Positions 35,353 through 44,658 of a stretch of DNA of 64,000 bases are shown piece after piece. Below the pieces are notes generated by a model. The model was not told where the DNA came from. It saw only the letters and a program-made list of their open reading frames with translations, and searched no databases. Numbering within the stretch: the stretch's first letter is position 1; the number at the start of each line of letters is the position of its first letter. Origin of the DNA: Stenotrophomonas sp. VV52 (lineage in GTDB: Bacteria > Pseudomonadota > Gammaproteobacteria > Xanthomonadales > Xanthomonadaceae); assembly GCF_002893095.1 (NCBI RefSeq), contig NZ_PKQQ01000002.1, positions 186,001 through 250,000 of the forward strand, given 5' to 3'. The translations under genes and the position numbers were made by a program.

Positions 35353-36173
35353 TGGCAAGAATCAATCTATTGCCCTGGCGCGCCGAACGGCGCAAGCAAC
35401 GCCAGCGCGAGTTCATGACCATGCTGGGCTTCGCCGCCATCGCCGGCGTCGTGCTGTCGGCGCTGATCTGGTTCTACTACGACCGCCAGATCAGCGGCCA
35501 GGAAGATCGCAACACGTTCCTGCAGACCGAGATCGCCAAGGTCAAGGAGCAGAACAAGGAGATCGACCGCCTGGACCGCCAGCGCGATCGCCTGCTGGCC
35601 CGCAAGAAGGTGATCGAACAGCTGCAGGCCAAGCGTTCGCAGATGGTGCACCTGTTCGACGCGCTGGTCCGGACCATCCCCGATGGGCTGGTACTGACCG
35701 CGCTGAAGCAGGAAGGCGACATCCTGACCCTGGAAGGCCGCACCCAGTCCAACGCCCGGGTCAGCGCCTACATGCGCAACCTGGAAAGCTCGGGCTGGAT
35801 GACCAAGCCGGAACTGTCGGTGATCGAAGCCCGCAAGCCGGAAGAAGAGAAGGACAAGGTGGTGGGCCCGGTCGCGGACATCTCGGCACTGCCGTACGTG
35901 TTCGTGGTCAAGGTGACGCTGCCGGCACAGAGCGAAGCGGTCGACGGCCTGGCGCCGGACGGCAGCGCGGTCACGCCGGGTGCCGACCCGAACGCCGCAC
36001 CGGCCACCGCGCCGGCCGTGGCACCGCTGGCCCCGGCACCGGGCACCGCGCCGGCACCTGCCGATGCACCGGCACCGGCTCCGGCCGCACCGGCACCCGC
36101 TGGCAGCCGCATCGTTCCTGCCCCGGCCACGCAACCGGCGGCGTCCAGCGCGCCGCAGAAGGGGGCCGCATGA
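35352..36173 (+). CDS. pilN: Type IV pilus inner-membrane protein PilN
   Basis: PilN is a bitopic inner-membrane protein of the PilMNOP complex. The 273-residue protein begins MARINLLPWRAERRKQRQ, the conserved INLLPWR segment that docks into PilM, followed by one membrane helix (about residues 24-42). A coiled-coil (KVKEQNKEIDRLDRQRDRLL) and a ferredoxin-like periplasmic domain (VRTIPDGLVLTALKQEGDIL) follow. An Ala/Pro-rich low-complexity tail of about 70 residues (roughly 205-273) is longer than in E. coli or Pseudomonas PilN. It overlaps pilM by 1 bp and pilO by 4 bp. Confidence 0.95.
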
Positions 36174-36841
36174 GCAAGAAAGTCAACATGAAGGACCTGG
36201 ACTTCAACAACATCGGCAGTTGGCCGCAGCAGGCCAAGATCGTCTTCTGCGCGCTGCTGTCGCTGCTGATCATCGTCCTGGCCTGGTTCGTCCTCATCAG
36301 CGGCAAGCGCGAAGAGCTTGAGACCCTGGAACGCACCGAAGTCGGCCTGCGCGCGGACTTCGAGAAGGAACAGGGCCGCGCGGTCAACCTGGAGCCGCTG
36401 AAACAGCAGCTGGCCCAGATGGAGCAGGTGCTGCAGCAGATGCTGCGCCAGCTGCCCAGCAAGACCGAAATGCCGGACCTGATCATCGACATCTCGCAGA
36501 CCGCGTTGTCCAGCGGCCTGGTCAACGAGCTGTTCCAGCCCGGTGAGGAAGTGCCCAAGGAGTTCTACGCCGAGAAGCCGATCGCCCTGCGCATGGTGGG
36601 CAGCTACCACCAGTTCGGTGCCTTCGTCAGCGGCGTGGCCTCGCTGCCGCGCGTGGTCATCCTGACCATGCACGACATCAACCTCAAGCCCAAGGACCCC
36701 AAGACCGGCATCACCGCACGCAGTGGCGCGCTGGAGCTGTCCGGTACGGTCAAGACCTACCGGTACCTGGACGACGTGGAAATGGAAGCGCAGGAAAAAG
36801 CCGCTGCCCAGACCGCCGCTGCGAACGGAGGCAAGCCATGA
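36170..36841 (+). CDS. pilO: Type IV pilus inner-membrane protein PilO
   Basis: PilO pairs with PilN in the inner membrane and with PilP in the periplasm. The 223-residue protein has a short cytoplasmic N-terminus (MSKKVNMKDLDFNNIGSWP), one membrane helix (about residues 25-45), a coiled coil (KQQLAQMEQVLQQMLRQLP) and a ferredoxin-like periplasmic domain with LRMVGSYHQFGAFVSGVASLPRVV, a PilO signature. It starts inside the end of pilN (ATGA overlap) and ends overlapping pilP by 4 bp, consistent with stoichiometric production of the complex. Confidence 0.95.
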   Translation: MSKKVNMKDLDFNNIGSWPQQAKIVFCALLSLLIIVLAWFVLISGKREELETLERTEVGLRADFEKEQGRAVNLEPLKQQLAQMEQVLQQMLRQLPSKTEMPDLIIDISQTALSSGLVNELFQPGEEVPKEFYAEKPIALRMVGSYHQFGAFVSGVASLPRVVILTMHDINLKPKDPKTGITARSGALELSGTVKTYRYLDDVEMEAQEKAAAQTAAANGGKP

Positions 36842-37374
36842 ACCTTGCCCGTACCGCACGGCTCTGTGGCCTGCTGATGCTGGTCCTGCTGGCAGGCTGC
36901 GCACGCAGCATCACCAGCACGCCCGGCGATGCGCCCAACCTGGAAAAGTGGACCGCCGACGTGCGTGCACGTCCGGCACCGCCGCTCGAACCGCTGCCGG
37001 TCATGCAGCAGTTCGAGACCTTCGAGTACTCCGCACAGGGCATGCGTGACCCGTTCACCGACGCCTGGGCCAACCCCCAGGCCGGTGGCTCGGGCCTGCG
37101 CCCGGATCCGAACCGCCGCAAGGAGCCGCTGGAAGCCTTCCCGCTGGACGCCTTGGACATGGTCGGTTCGATCGGCAACGGTGGCGGACTGGTCGCGCTG
37201 GTGATGGCACCGGACAAGGTCACCTATCGGGTGCGTCCGGGTGTCTACATGGGGCAGAGCGATGGTCGCGTGACCGGGGTCTTCGAAGACCGGATCGAAC
37301 TGATTGAACTGGTGCCGGATGGCGCGGGCGGCTGGCTGGAACGGCCTGCATCGATCGCGCTTGAAGATCAATGA
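36838..37374 (+). CDS. pilP: Type IV pilus lipoprotein PilP
   Basis: PilP is an inner-membrane lipoprotein linking PilN/PilO to the secretin PilQ. The 178-residue protein has a lipobox LAGC with the acceptor cysteine at about residue 20, a flexible Pro-rich linker (RARPAPPLEPLPVMQ), and a beta-sandwich domain beginning EPLEAFPLDALDMVGSIG, with YRVRPGVYMGQSDGRVTGV and IELIELVPDGAGGWLERP. This matches the Pseudomonas PilP domain. It overlaps pilO by 4 bp; its stop overlaps a possible early start of pilQ. Confidence 0.95.
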   Translation: MNLARTARLCGLLMLVLLAGCARSITSTPGDAPNLEKWTADVRARPAPPLEPLPVMQQFETFEYSAQGMRDPFTDAWANPQAGGSGLRPDPNRRKEPLEAFPLDALDMVGSIGNGGGLVALVMAPDKVTYRVRPGVYMGQSDGRVTGVFEDRIELIELVPDGAGGWLERPASIALEDQ

Positions 37375-37394
37375 ATGATTATGGGGATAGCACG

Positions 37395-39374
37395 ATGACC
37401 TTTTCCAACGCCATGCTGCAGCGCTCCGTCCGGCGCCCGAAGCTGATCCACCTGTGCGCGCTGGGAGTCGCGCTCATGGTGGCCAATGGCACGCTGCTGG
37501 CGGCCACGCCGGCCGCAGCGGCAACCACCCAGGGGGCCGGCGCCACGCCGGCCGTCGCACCGGCTTCGCTGGCGGTGTCCAAGATCGACTTCAAGCGCGG
37601 TGAAGACGGCAGCGGCCGCCTGATCCTGCAGTTCGACGGTGCCGGCGCCAACCCGGACCTTCGCACCCAGGGCAACAGCGTCGTGGTCGACATCGGCAAC
37701 GCGACCCTGCCGGACACCCTGCAGAAGTCGATCAACGTGGTCGATTTCGCCACCCCGGTGCAGCGCATCGACCCGAAGCCGTATGGCGGCGGTACCCAGC
37801 TGGTGCTCAACACCAGCACCGCGTTCGAGTCGCTGGCCTACCAGACCGGCAATGAGTACGTGGTCGAGATCAGCCCGCGCAAGAGCGCCCCGGCCACCGG
37901 TGCGATCACCGCGACCACGGTGACCCAGGCGGCTGCCGCGGTTGCCCAGCGCGGGTACAGCGGCAAGCCGGTGACCTTCAACTTCCAGGACGTGCCGGTG
38001 CGCACCGTGCTGCAGTTGATCGCCGAAGAGTCCAACCTGAACGTCGTGGCCTCCGACAGCGTCGCCGGCAACGTCACCCTGCGCCTGGTCAACGTGCCGT
38101 GGGACCAGGCACTGGACATCGTGCTGCGTGCCAAGGGCCTGGACAAGCGTCGCGAAGGCGGCGTGATCTGGGTCGCGCCGCAGCCGGAGCTGGCCAAGTT
38201 CGAGCAGGACAAGGAAGACGCGCGCATCGCCATCGACCAGCGCGTGGACCTCGTCACCGAATACGTCCAGATCAACTATCACAACGCCGCGCAGATCTTC
38301 AAAGCGCTGACCGAAGCCAAGGGCATCGGCGGCGGCAGCGGTGGCGGTGGTGGTGGCGGTGGTGGCAGCACGTCGCAGGAAGACAGCGGCTTCCTGTCCT
38401 CGCGCGGTCGCCTGGTGGCCGACGAACGTACCAATACGCTGATGATCAGCGACATTCCGAAGAAGGTCGCGCGCATGCGCGAGCTGATCAGCGTGATCGA
38501 CCGCCCGGTCGACCAGGTGTTGATCGAAAGCCGCATCGTGATCGCCACCGACACCTTCGCGCGTGAGCTGGGTGCCAAGTTCGGCATCACCGGCAGCCGC
38601 GACAACGTCTACTTCAGCGGCAATACCACCACCAACCACAGCAACATCACCAGCGACGGCGAGAACGCCACCGAGTACCAGGAAGCGCTGAACGAGTGGG
38701 CGGCAGGTGGCGGTACCGGTCCCGTGCCGGTGCGCCCGCCGCGCACCATCAACACCGGTGGCCTGAACTGGAACCTGCCGGTCGCAAGCACCCTTAACCC
38801 GGGTTCGCTGGCACTGTCGATCCTCAACGCCGGCTACCTGCTGGACGTGGAGCTCTCGGCCATGCAGCAGGAATCGCGTGGTGAGGTGATCTCCAACCCG
38901 CGCGTGGTCACCACCAACCAGCGCGAAGCGGTGATCAAGCAGGGTAAGGAAATCGGCTACGTCACCATCACCGGTGGCACCGGCGGCCAGGCAGCGACCC
39001 CGAACGTGCAGTTCAAGGAAGTGCTGCTGGAACTGAAGGTCACCCCGACCATCACCAACGACAACCGCGTGTTCCTGAACATGTCGGTCAAGAAGGATGA
39101 AGTCGAAAGCTACATCGTGCTGGAAGGCTACGGCCAGGTGCCGACGATCAACCGCCGCGAAGTCAACACCGCGGTGCTGGTCGACGATGGCCAGACCGTC
39201 GTGATCGGTGGCGTGTACGAGTTCACCGACCGCAACAGCGTCAACAAGGTGCCGTTCCTGGGCGACGTGCCGTTCCTCGGCAACCTGTTCAAGAAGCGCA
39301 GCCGCAACAAGGACAAGGCTGAACTGCTGGTCTTCGTCACCCCGAAGGTGCTGCGCGTGGCCAAGACCAACTGA
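37395..39374 (+). CDS. pilQ: Type IV pilus secretin PilQ
   Basis: PilQ forms the outer-membrane channel for the type IV pilus. The protein has an N-terminal signal region (LIHLCALGVALMVANGTLLAA), one AMIN domain (about residues 50-150), STN/N0 (PVTFNFQDVPVRTVLQLIAE), an N1 domain and the secretin core (VLIESRIVIATDTFARELGAKFG, SALQQESRGEVISNPRV-type motif, VNTAVLVDDGQTVVIGGVYE, VPFLGDVPFLGNLFKKRS). ATG 37395 (659 residues) is chosen because GGGGATA (37383-37389) precedes it. An ATG at 37371, overlapping the pilP stop, would add 8 residues. A glycine run (GGGSGGGGGGGGGS) sits between N1 and the secretin core. A terminator follows. Confidence 0.95.
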   Translation: MTFSNAMLQRSVRRPKLIHLCALGVALMVANGTLLAATPAAAATTQGAGATPAVAPASLAVSKIDFKRGEDGSGRLILQFDGAGANPDLRTQGNSVVVDIGNATLPDTLQKSINVVDFATPVQRIDPKPYGGGTQLVLNTSTAFESLAYQTGNEYVVEISPRKSAPATGAITATTVTQAAAAVAQRGYSGKPVTFNFQDVPVRTVLQLIAEESNLNVVASDSVAGNVTLRLVNVPWDQALDIVLRAKGLDKRREGGVIWVAPQPELAKFEQDKEDARIAIDQRVDLVTEYVQINYHNAAQIFKALTEAKGIGGGSGGGGGGGGGSTSQEDSGFLSSRGRLVADERTNTLMISDIPKKVARMRELISVIDRPVDQVLIESRIVIATDTFARELGAKFGITGSRDNVYFSGNTTTNHSNITSDGENATEYQEALNEWAAGGGTGPVPVRPPRTINTGGLNWNLPVASTLNPGSLALSILNAGYLLDVELSAMQQESRGEVISNPRVVTTNQREAVIKQGKEIGYVTITGGTGGQAATPNVQFKEVLLELKVTPTITNDNRVFLNMSVKKDEVESYIVLEGYGQVPTINRREVNTAVLVDDGQTVVIGGVYEFTDRNSVNKVPFLGDVPFLGNLFKKRSRNKDKAELLVFVTPKVLRVAKTN

Positions 39375-39393
39375 GTCCTGCCACCGGAGTACA

Positions 39394-39426
39394 GCGAAAG
39401 GGCCGCCACCGTGCGGCCCTTTTCGC
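39394..39426 (+). terminator. Terminator after pilQ
   Basis: GCGAAAGGGCCGC-CACCGT-GCGGCCCTTTTCGC, ending the pilMNOPQ operon. The T-run is short (TTTT), and the arm extends through it. Confidence 0.85.
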
Positions 39427-39512
39427 GTTCAGGCAATCTTGATCCCGCAGCCGGGCCGGGCCTGCCATCATGGGTGCGGAACCTTACGCCTGTCGCGTGG
39501 TCAGATGGACCC

Positions 39513-40544
<1,032 letters not shown>

Positions 40545-40551
40545 GCCCGGC

Positions 40552-41478
40552 ATGCACGGTCCCGACGACACTTCGGCCACGGCGCTGGCAGGCGATGGCG
40601 TGCAGCCGAGCCTGGCCGAGCTGGTGGCGCTGCGCGGCAGCGCGCACCGGCTCGCACCGGCGCGGCGCGGACGCCTGGCCCATGCCGGCCAGGCGCCGTC
40701 GCCGATGCGCGGGCGTGGCATGGAGTACGCCGAGTCTCGCGAGTACGTGCCCGGCGACGATGCGCGGCACATCGACTGGCGGGTAACCGCGCGCACCGGC
40801 CGTGCCCACACCAAGCTGTTCCAGGCCGAACGCGAACGCCTGACCCTGCTGGTGGCCGACACCGACCCGGTGCTGTACTTCGGCACCCGCGTGCGCTTCA
40901 AGTCCGTGCAGGCCGCCCGCGTCGGCGCGGTCGCGGCATGGCTGGCGCAGCGCCAGGGCGACCGCCTCAGCGCCCTGCGCGGCAGCCGCAGTGAAGCGCT
41001 GATCGCACCTGCCGGTGGCACCCGTGGCGTGCTGCGCGTGCTCGACGCGTTGACCCGCTGGTATGCGGCGCCGCCCGCCGATGACGCCGGCCTGGACAGC
41101 GCCCTCCAGCAGGCCGCACGGGTGCTTCGACCCGGCGCCCGGGTGGTGGTGCTGGCCGATCCTGCGCGCGCGGCCGCCATCGACATTCCGCGCTGGACCG
41201 CACTGGCCATGCACCACGAAGTACAGCTGATGCTGCTGGCCGACCCGCTGGAACTGGCACCGCCCGACGCCGTGCTGCCGTTCCTGTCGCAGGGACGCCC
41301 GGTGGTGCTCGACCTGCACGACAGCGCCGTGCGCGCGCACTGGCATGCCCGTTTCGTGGAACCGCTGGAAGCGCTGCAGCGCAGCCTCGGCGCGCGCCGC
41401 ATCCAGGTGCACGTGGTGAGCACCGACGACGCCAGCGACTGCTGGCTGGGCCGGCTGCCGTCGGCGGTGGTGGCATGA
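40552..41478 (+). CDS. DUF58 domain-containing protein
   Basis: A 308-residue protein with the DUF58 signature PMRGRGMEYAESREYVPGDDARHIDWRVTARTGRAHTKLF (positions about 47-85, in parts), followed by a VWA-like fold (RLTLLVADTDPVLYFGT, VVVLADPARAAAIDIPRW). It lacks the usual N-terminal membrane helices of longer DUF58 proteins. DUF58 proteins are standard partners of MoxR ATPases, although their role is not settled. It starts 7 bp after the moxR stop and its end overlaps the next start by 4 bp. Confidence 0.92.
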   Translation: MHGPDDTSATALAGDGVQPSLAELVALRGSAHRLAPARRGRLAHAGQAPSPMRGRGMEYAESREYVPGDDARHIDWRVTARTGRAHTKLFQAERERLTLLVADTDPVLYFGTRVRFKSVQAARVGAVAAWLAQRQGDRLSALRGSRSEALIAPAGGTRGVLRVLDALTRWYAAPPADDAGLDSALQQAARVLRPGARVVVLADPARAAAIDIPRWTALAMHHEVQLMLLADPLELAPPDAVLPFLSQGRPVVLDLHDSAVRAHWHARFVEPLEALQRSLGARRIQVHVVSTDDASDCWLGRLPSAVVA

Positions 41479-41936
41479 GCACGGCCACCTCGCTGCCGCT
41501 GCGCGACGTGCACCTGCCCCCGTACCCGTCGTGGTGGCCGCTGCCGCTGGGCTGGTGGCTGGTGCTGGGCGTGCTCGCCCTCGTCGTGCTCGCGCTGTGG
41601 GCCTGGCGCGCACTGCGTCGTCGTCGCGAGCGGCGTTGGCTGCAGCTGTTCGACACGACCGTCGAGGACGCCGCGCCGGGCACAGCCCAGGTGGCGGCCA
41701 TCGCCGAACTGCTGCGCCGCGCCGCGCGCCGTCGGCAGGCCGGTGCCGAGCTGCTGCAGGGCCAGGCCTGGCTGGAATTCCTCGATGCCCCCGGCAGCCG
41801 CGCATTCTCCGACGGCGACGGCCGCCTGCTGCTCGACGGCGCCTACCGTCCCACGCTCGCCCCTGACGAGGTGGACAGGCTGCGCAGCCTGGCGCGGGCG
41901 CGTTTCCTGACCCTGGCCAGCGGGCGCAAACGATGA
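41475..41936 (+). CDS. DUF4381 domain-containing membrane protein
   Basis: A 153-residue protein with a short N-terminal periplasmic part (LPLRDVHLPPYPSWWPLPLGWW), one membrane helix (about residues 25-47), a basic stop-transfer RRRRERRW, then a soluble helical domain (AAIAELLRRAARRRQAGAEL, QGQAWLEFLDAPG). This is the DUF4381 layout found between DUF58 and VWA genes in MoxR/Bat operons. Function unknown. It overlaps both neighbours by 4 bp. Confidence 0.9.
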   Translation: MSTATSLPLRDVHLPPYPSWWPLPLGWWLVLGVLALVVLALWAWRALRRRRERRWLQLFDTTVEDAAPGTAQVAAIAELLRRAARRRQAGAELLQGQAWLEFLDAPGSRAFSDGDGRLLLDGAYRPTLAPDEVDRLRSLARARFLTLASGRKR

Positions 41937-42940
41937 TGTCGCAGGACCTGGTATCGCTGTTGCCGTGGCTGGACGACCTGGCCTGGCCATGGGCGTTGCT
42001 GGCGCTGCCGTTGCCGTGGTTGATGCGCTGGTGGCCGCGTCGCGCGGTGGCCGGGCCCGCGCTGCGCGTGCCGTATGCCGCGGGCGCGCTGGCCGACCTC
42101 GGCCAGGCCCACGGCGTCGCCGCCTGGCGCATCGGTCGGCTGCTGCTGTGGCTGGCCTGGGCCTGCCTGTGCATGGCGCTGGCCCGGCCGCAGCAGCTGG
42201 GCGAACCGATCGCACCGCCGCAGCAGGGCCGGCAGATGATGCTCGCGGTGGACGTCTCCGGCAGCATGAGCGAGCCGGACATGACCCTGGGCAACCAGAT
42301 CGTGCCGCGCCTGTCCGCCGCCAAGGCGGTGCTGGCCGACTTCCTGGACCGCCGCGCCGGCGACCGGGTCGGCCTGCTGATCTTCGGCGAACGCGCCTAC
42401 ACGCTGACCCCGATCACCGCCGACCTGACCACCGTGCGCAACCAGCTCACCGACAGCGAGGTCGGCCTGGCCGGCCGCGATACCGCGATCGGCGACGCGA
42501 TCGCGCTGGCGGTCAAGCGACTGCGCGAGCAGCCCGAAGGCCAGCGCGTACTGATCCTGCTCACCGACGGGGTGAGCAATGCCGGGGTGCTGCCACCGCT
42601 GCGCGCGGCCGAGCTGGCCAAGGCCGAAGGGGTGCGGGTGTACCCGGTGGCGTTCGGTGGCGACGGCGGCATGAGCCTGTTCGGCGTGCAGATCGCGGCA
42701 GGGGAGGATCCGGTCGACGAAGCCACCCTGCGCCGCATTGCCGAGCTCACCGGCGGGCGCGCCTTCCGTGCACGCAACACCGACGAACTGGCCGGCATCT
42801 ATGCCGAGCTGGACCGGCTGGAACCCATCACCGCCGCCGGTGCCGCGGTGCGCCCGCGCATCGAGCGTTACGGGTGGCCGCTGGCGCTGGCGATGCTGCT
42901 GGGCGCACTGGCCTGGCTGCTGCCAAGGCGCTGGGCATGA
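41933..42940 (+). CDS. BatA-like VWA domain membrane protein
   Basis: A 335-residue protein with N-terminal membrane helices (about residues 18-33 and 66-84), a VWA domain and a C-terminal membrane helix (WPLALAMLLGALAWLLP). The metal-ion-dependent adhesion site is intact: DVSGS at Asp107, Ser109 and Ser111, with later TDG-type residues in LLTDGVSNAG. BatA-type proteins work with MoxR and BatB in the periplasmic face of the inner membrane; their substrates are unknown. It overlaps DUF4381 and the BatB gene by 4 bp each. Confidence 0.93.
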   Translation: MMSQDLVSLLPWLDDLAWPWALLALPLPWLMRWWPRRAVAGPALRVPYAAGALADLGQAHGVAAWRIGRLLLWLAWACLCMALARPQQLGEPIAPPQQGRQMMLAVDVSGSMSEPDMTLGNQIVPRLSAAKAVLADFLDRRAGDRVGLLIFGERAYTLTPITADLTTVRNQLTDSEVGLAGRDTAIGDAIALAVKRLREQPEGQRVLILLTDGVSNAGVLPPLRAAELAKAEGVRVYPVAFGGDGGMSLFGVQIAAGEDPVDEATLRRIAELTGGRAFRARNTDELAGIYAELDRLEPITAAGAAVRPRIERYGWPLALAMLLGALAWLLPRRWA

Positions 42941-44658
42941 ACCTGATGAATGTACCGCTGCACCTGGCACGCCCCGAGGCACTGTGGGCGCTGGCCGCGT
43001 TGCCGCTGATCGCGCTGCTCTGGTCCTGGCGCCGGCGTCGCAGCAGCGTATGGCGACACAACGTTGACGCGCACCTGCTGCCGCACCTGCTGGTCGCCGG
43101 CGGCCGCCGCGCATGGGGCGGCCTGCTGCTGTTGCTGCTCGGTTGGACGCTGGCCGTATTGGCGCTGGCCGGCCCGGGCTGGCGGCAGTTGCCGCAGCCG
43201 TTGTGGCAGGCGCCGGCCCCTCTGGTCGTGGCCCTGGACCTGTCCTCGCGGGTTACCGCGACCGACCTGCCGCCGTCGCGCCTGCTGCAGGCGCGCGCCA
43301 AGCTGGCCACCCTGCTGCGCGAGCGCAGTGGCGGCGAGCTGGCCCTGCTTGCCTATGCCGACGACGCGTACACGGTGGCGCCGTTGACCGGCGACCGCGC
43401 CAATGTGGCCCTGTACCTCGACGCCCTCGCGCCGGACGTGATGCCGCGCGATGGCCAGCGCGCCGACCGTGCCATCGAAGCCGCCGTGCTGTTGCTGCAG
43501 CAGTCGGGCGCCAAGGGCGGCGACATCCTGCTGCTGACCGACCGCGCCGACGACGCGGCACGTGCCGCCGCCGCGTCTGCACGCGCGCAGGGCTTCCAGG
43601 TCTCGGTGCTGGGGCTGGGCACGCCGTCCGGCGCCGCCTACCGCAGCAGCGACGGGCAGATCGAACGCGCCCAGCTGGAGCCGGGCAGCCTGCGTGCAGT
43701 GGCCGACGCCGGCGGCGGCCGCTACGCCGCCGTGGCCAACGACGAGGGCGACCTGCGCGCGCTGGGCGTGCTTACTCCGCGCAACAGCGCCGGCGAAGGC
43801 CAGAGCCGGCAGGGCGAGGGCATGGCCTGGCGCGATGAAGGCTTCTGGCTGCTGCCACCGTTGATGTTGCTGTCGCTGTGGGCCTTCCGACGTCGTGGCC
43901 TTGCCGCCGTAGCGCTGCTGTGCGTGCTGCTGCCGCTGGCCGCGCCGGCGCCCGTGCACGCGGCCGAACGCTCGCTGTGGCAGCGCGACGACCAGCGCGA
44001 CCAGCAGCGGATTGCCGCTGGCGTGGACGCCTATCGTCGCGGCGACTTTGCGTCTGCCCAGCAGCAGTTCGACGGCATCGAGGGTCCCGAAGCGCACTAC
44101 AACCTGGGCAACGCGCTGGCACGCCAGGGCCAGTACGACGCCGCCATCGCCGCCTACGACGATGCGCTGCGCCAGCGTCCGGGCATGCCCGATGCGGTGG
44201 CCAACCGTGCCGCCGTGGACGCCGCGCGCAAGCGCAAGCCGCCGCAGGGTGGGAACCAGCAGCACAACCAGCAGCAGAACCAGAAGAACCAACAGAACAA
44301 GAGCCAGCAGACCCCGCAGCAGCAGAAGCAGGACCCGGGCAAGCAGGGCGACCAGGGCCAGCCGCAGACCGGGCAGGGCAACGCACAGCAGAAAAACGAG
44401 CCCGGCAAGCCGGACCCGGCCGAGCAGGCGCGCGCCGACGCCGCGCAGCGCCAGCGCATGGACGAGGCGATGCAACGCCAGCAGGGCAAGGCCGACCAGA
44501 CCCCGGCGCAGCGCGCACAGGCCAATGAAACGCCGCAGCAGCGCGAGCAGCGCCAGGCCGTGGAGGCCTGGATGCGGCGGGTGCCGGATGACCCGGGCAG
44601 CCTGCTGCGGGCCAAGTTCCAACTGGAAAACGAACGCAGGAAACGGGAAGGACCATGA
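42937..44658 (+). CDS. BatB-like VWA domain protein with C-terminal TPR and Gln-rich tail
   Basis: A 573-residue fusion: membrane helices near residues 15-30 and 60-78, a VWA domain, two hydrophobic segments around 308-345, a TPR (AHYNLGNALARQGQYDAAIAAYDDALRQRPGM), then a Gln/Asn-rich low-complexity tail (about residues 437-545). It joins what are separate BatB and BatC genes in other bacteria. The adhesion site, expected as DLSRS, here reads DLSSR (Asp101-Leu-Ser-Ser-Arg105), so the second serine of DxSxS is replaced by arginine and metal binding is doubtful. It overlaps BatA by 4 bp and BatD by 4 bp. Confidence 0.9.
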   Translation: MNLMNVPLHLARPEALWALAALPLIALLWSWRRRRSSVWRHNVDAHLLPHLLVAGGRRAWGGLLLLLLGWTLAVLALAGPGWRQLPQPLWQAPAPLVVALDLSSRVTATDLPPSRLLQARAKLATLLRERSGGELALLAYADDAYTVAPLTGDRANVALYLDALAPDVMPRDGQRADRAIEAAVLLLQQSGAKGGDILLLTDRADDAARAAAASARAQGFQVSVLGLGTPSGAAYRSSDGQIERAQLEPGSLRAVADAGGGRYAAVANDEGDLRALGVLTPRNSAGEGQSRQGEGMAWRDEGFWLLPPLMLLSLWAFRRRGLAAVALLCVLLPLAAPAPVHAAERSLWQRDDQRDQQRIAAGVDAYRRGDFASAQQQFDGIEGPEAHYNLGNALARQGQYDAAIAAYDDALRQRPGMPDAVANRAAVDAARKRKPPQGGNQQHNQQQNQKNQQNKSQQTPQQQKQDPGKQGDQGQPQTGQGNAQQKNEPGKPDPAEQARADAAQRQRMDEAMQRQQGKADQTPAQRAQANETPQQREQRQAVEAWMRRVPDDPGSLLRAKFQLENERRKREGP

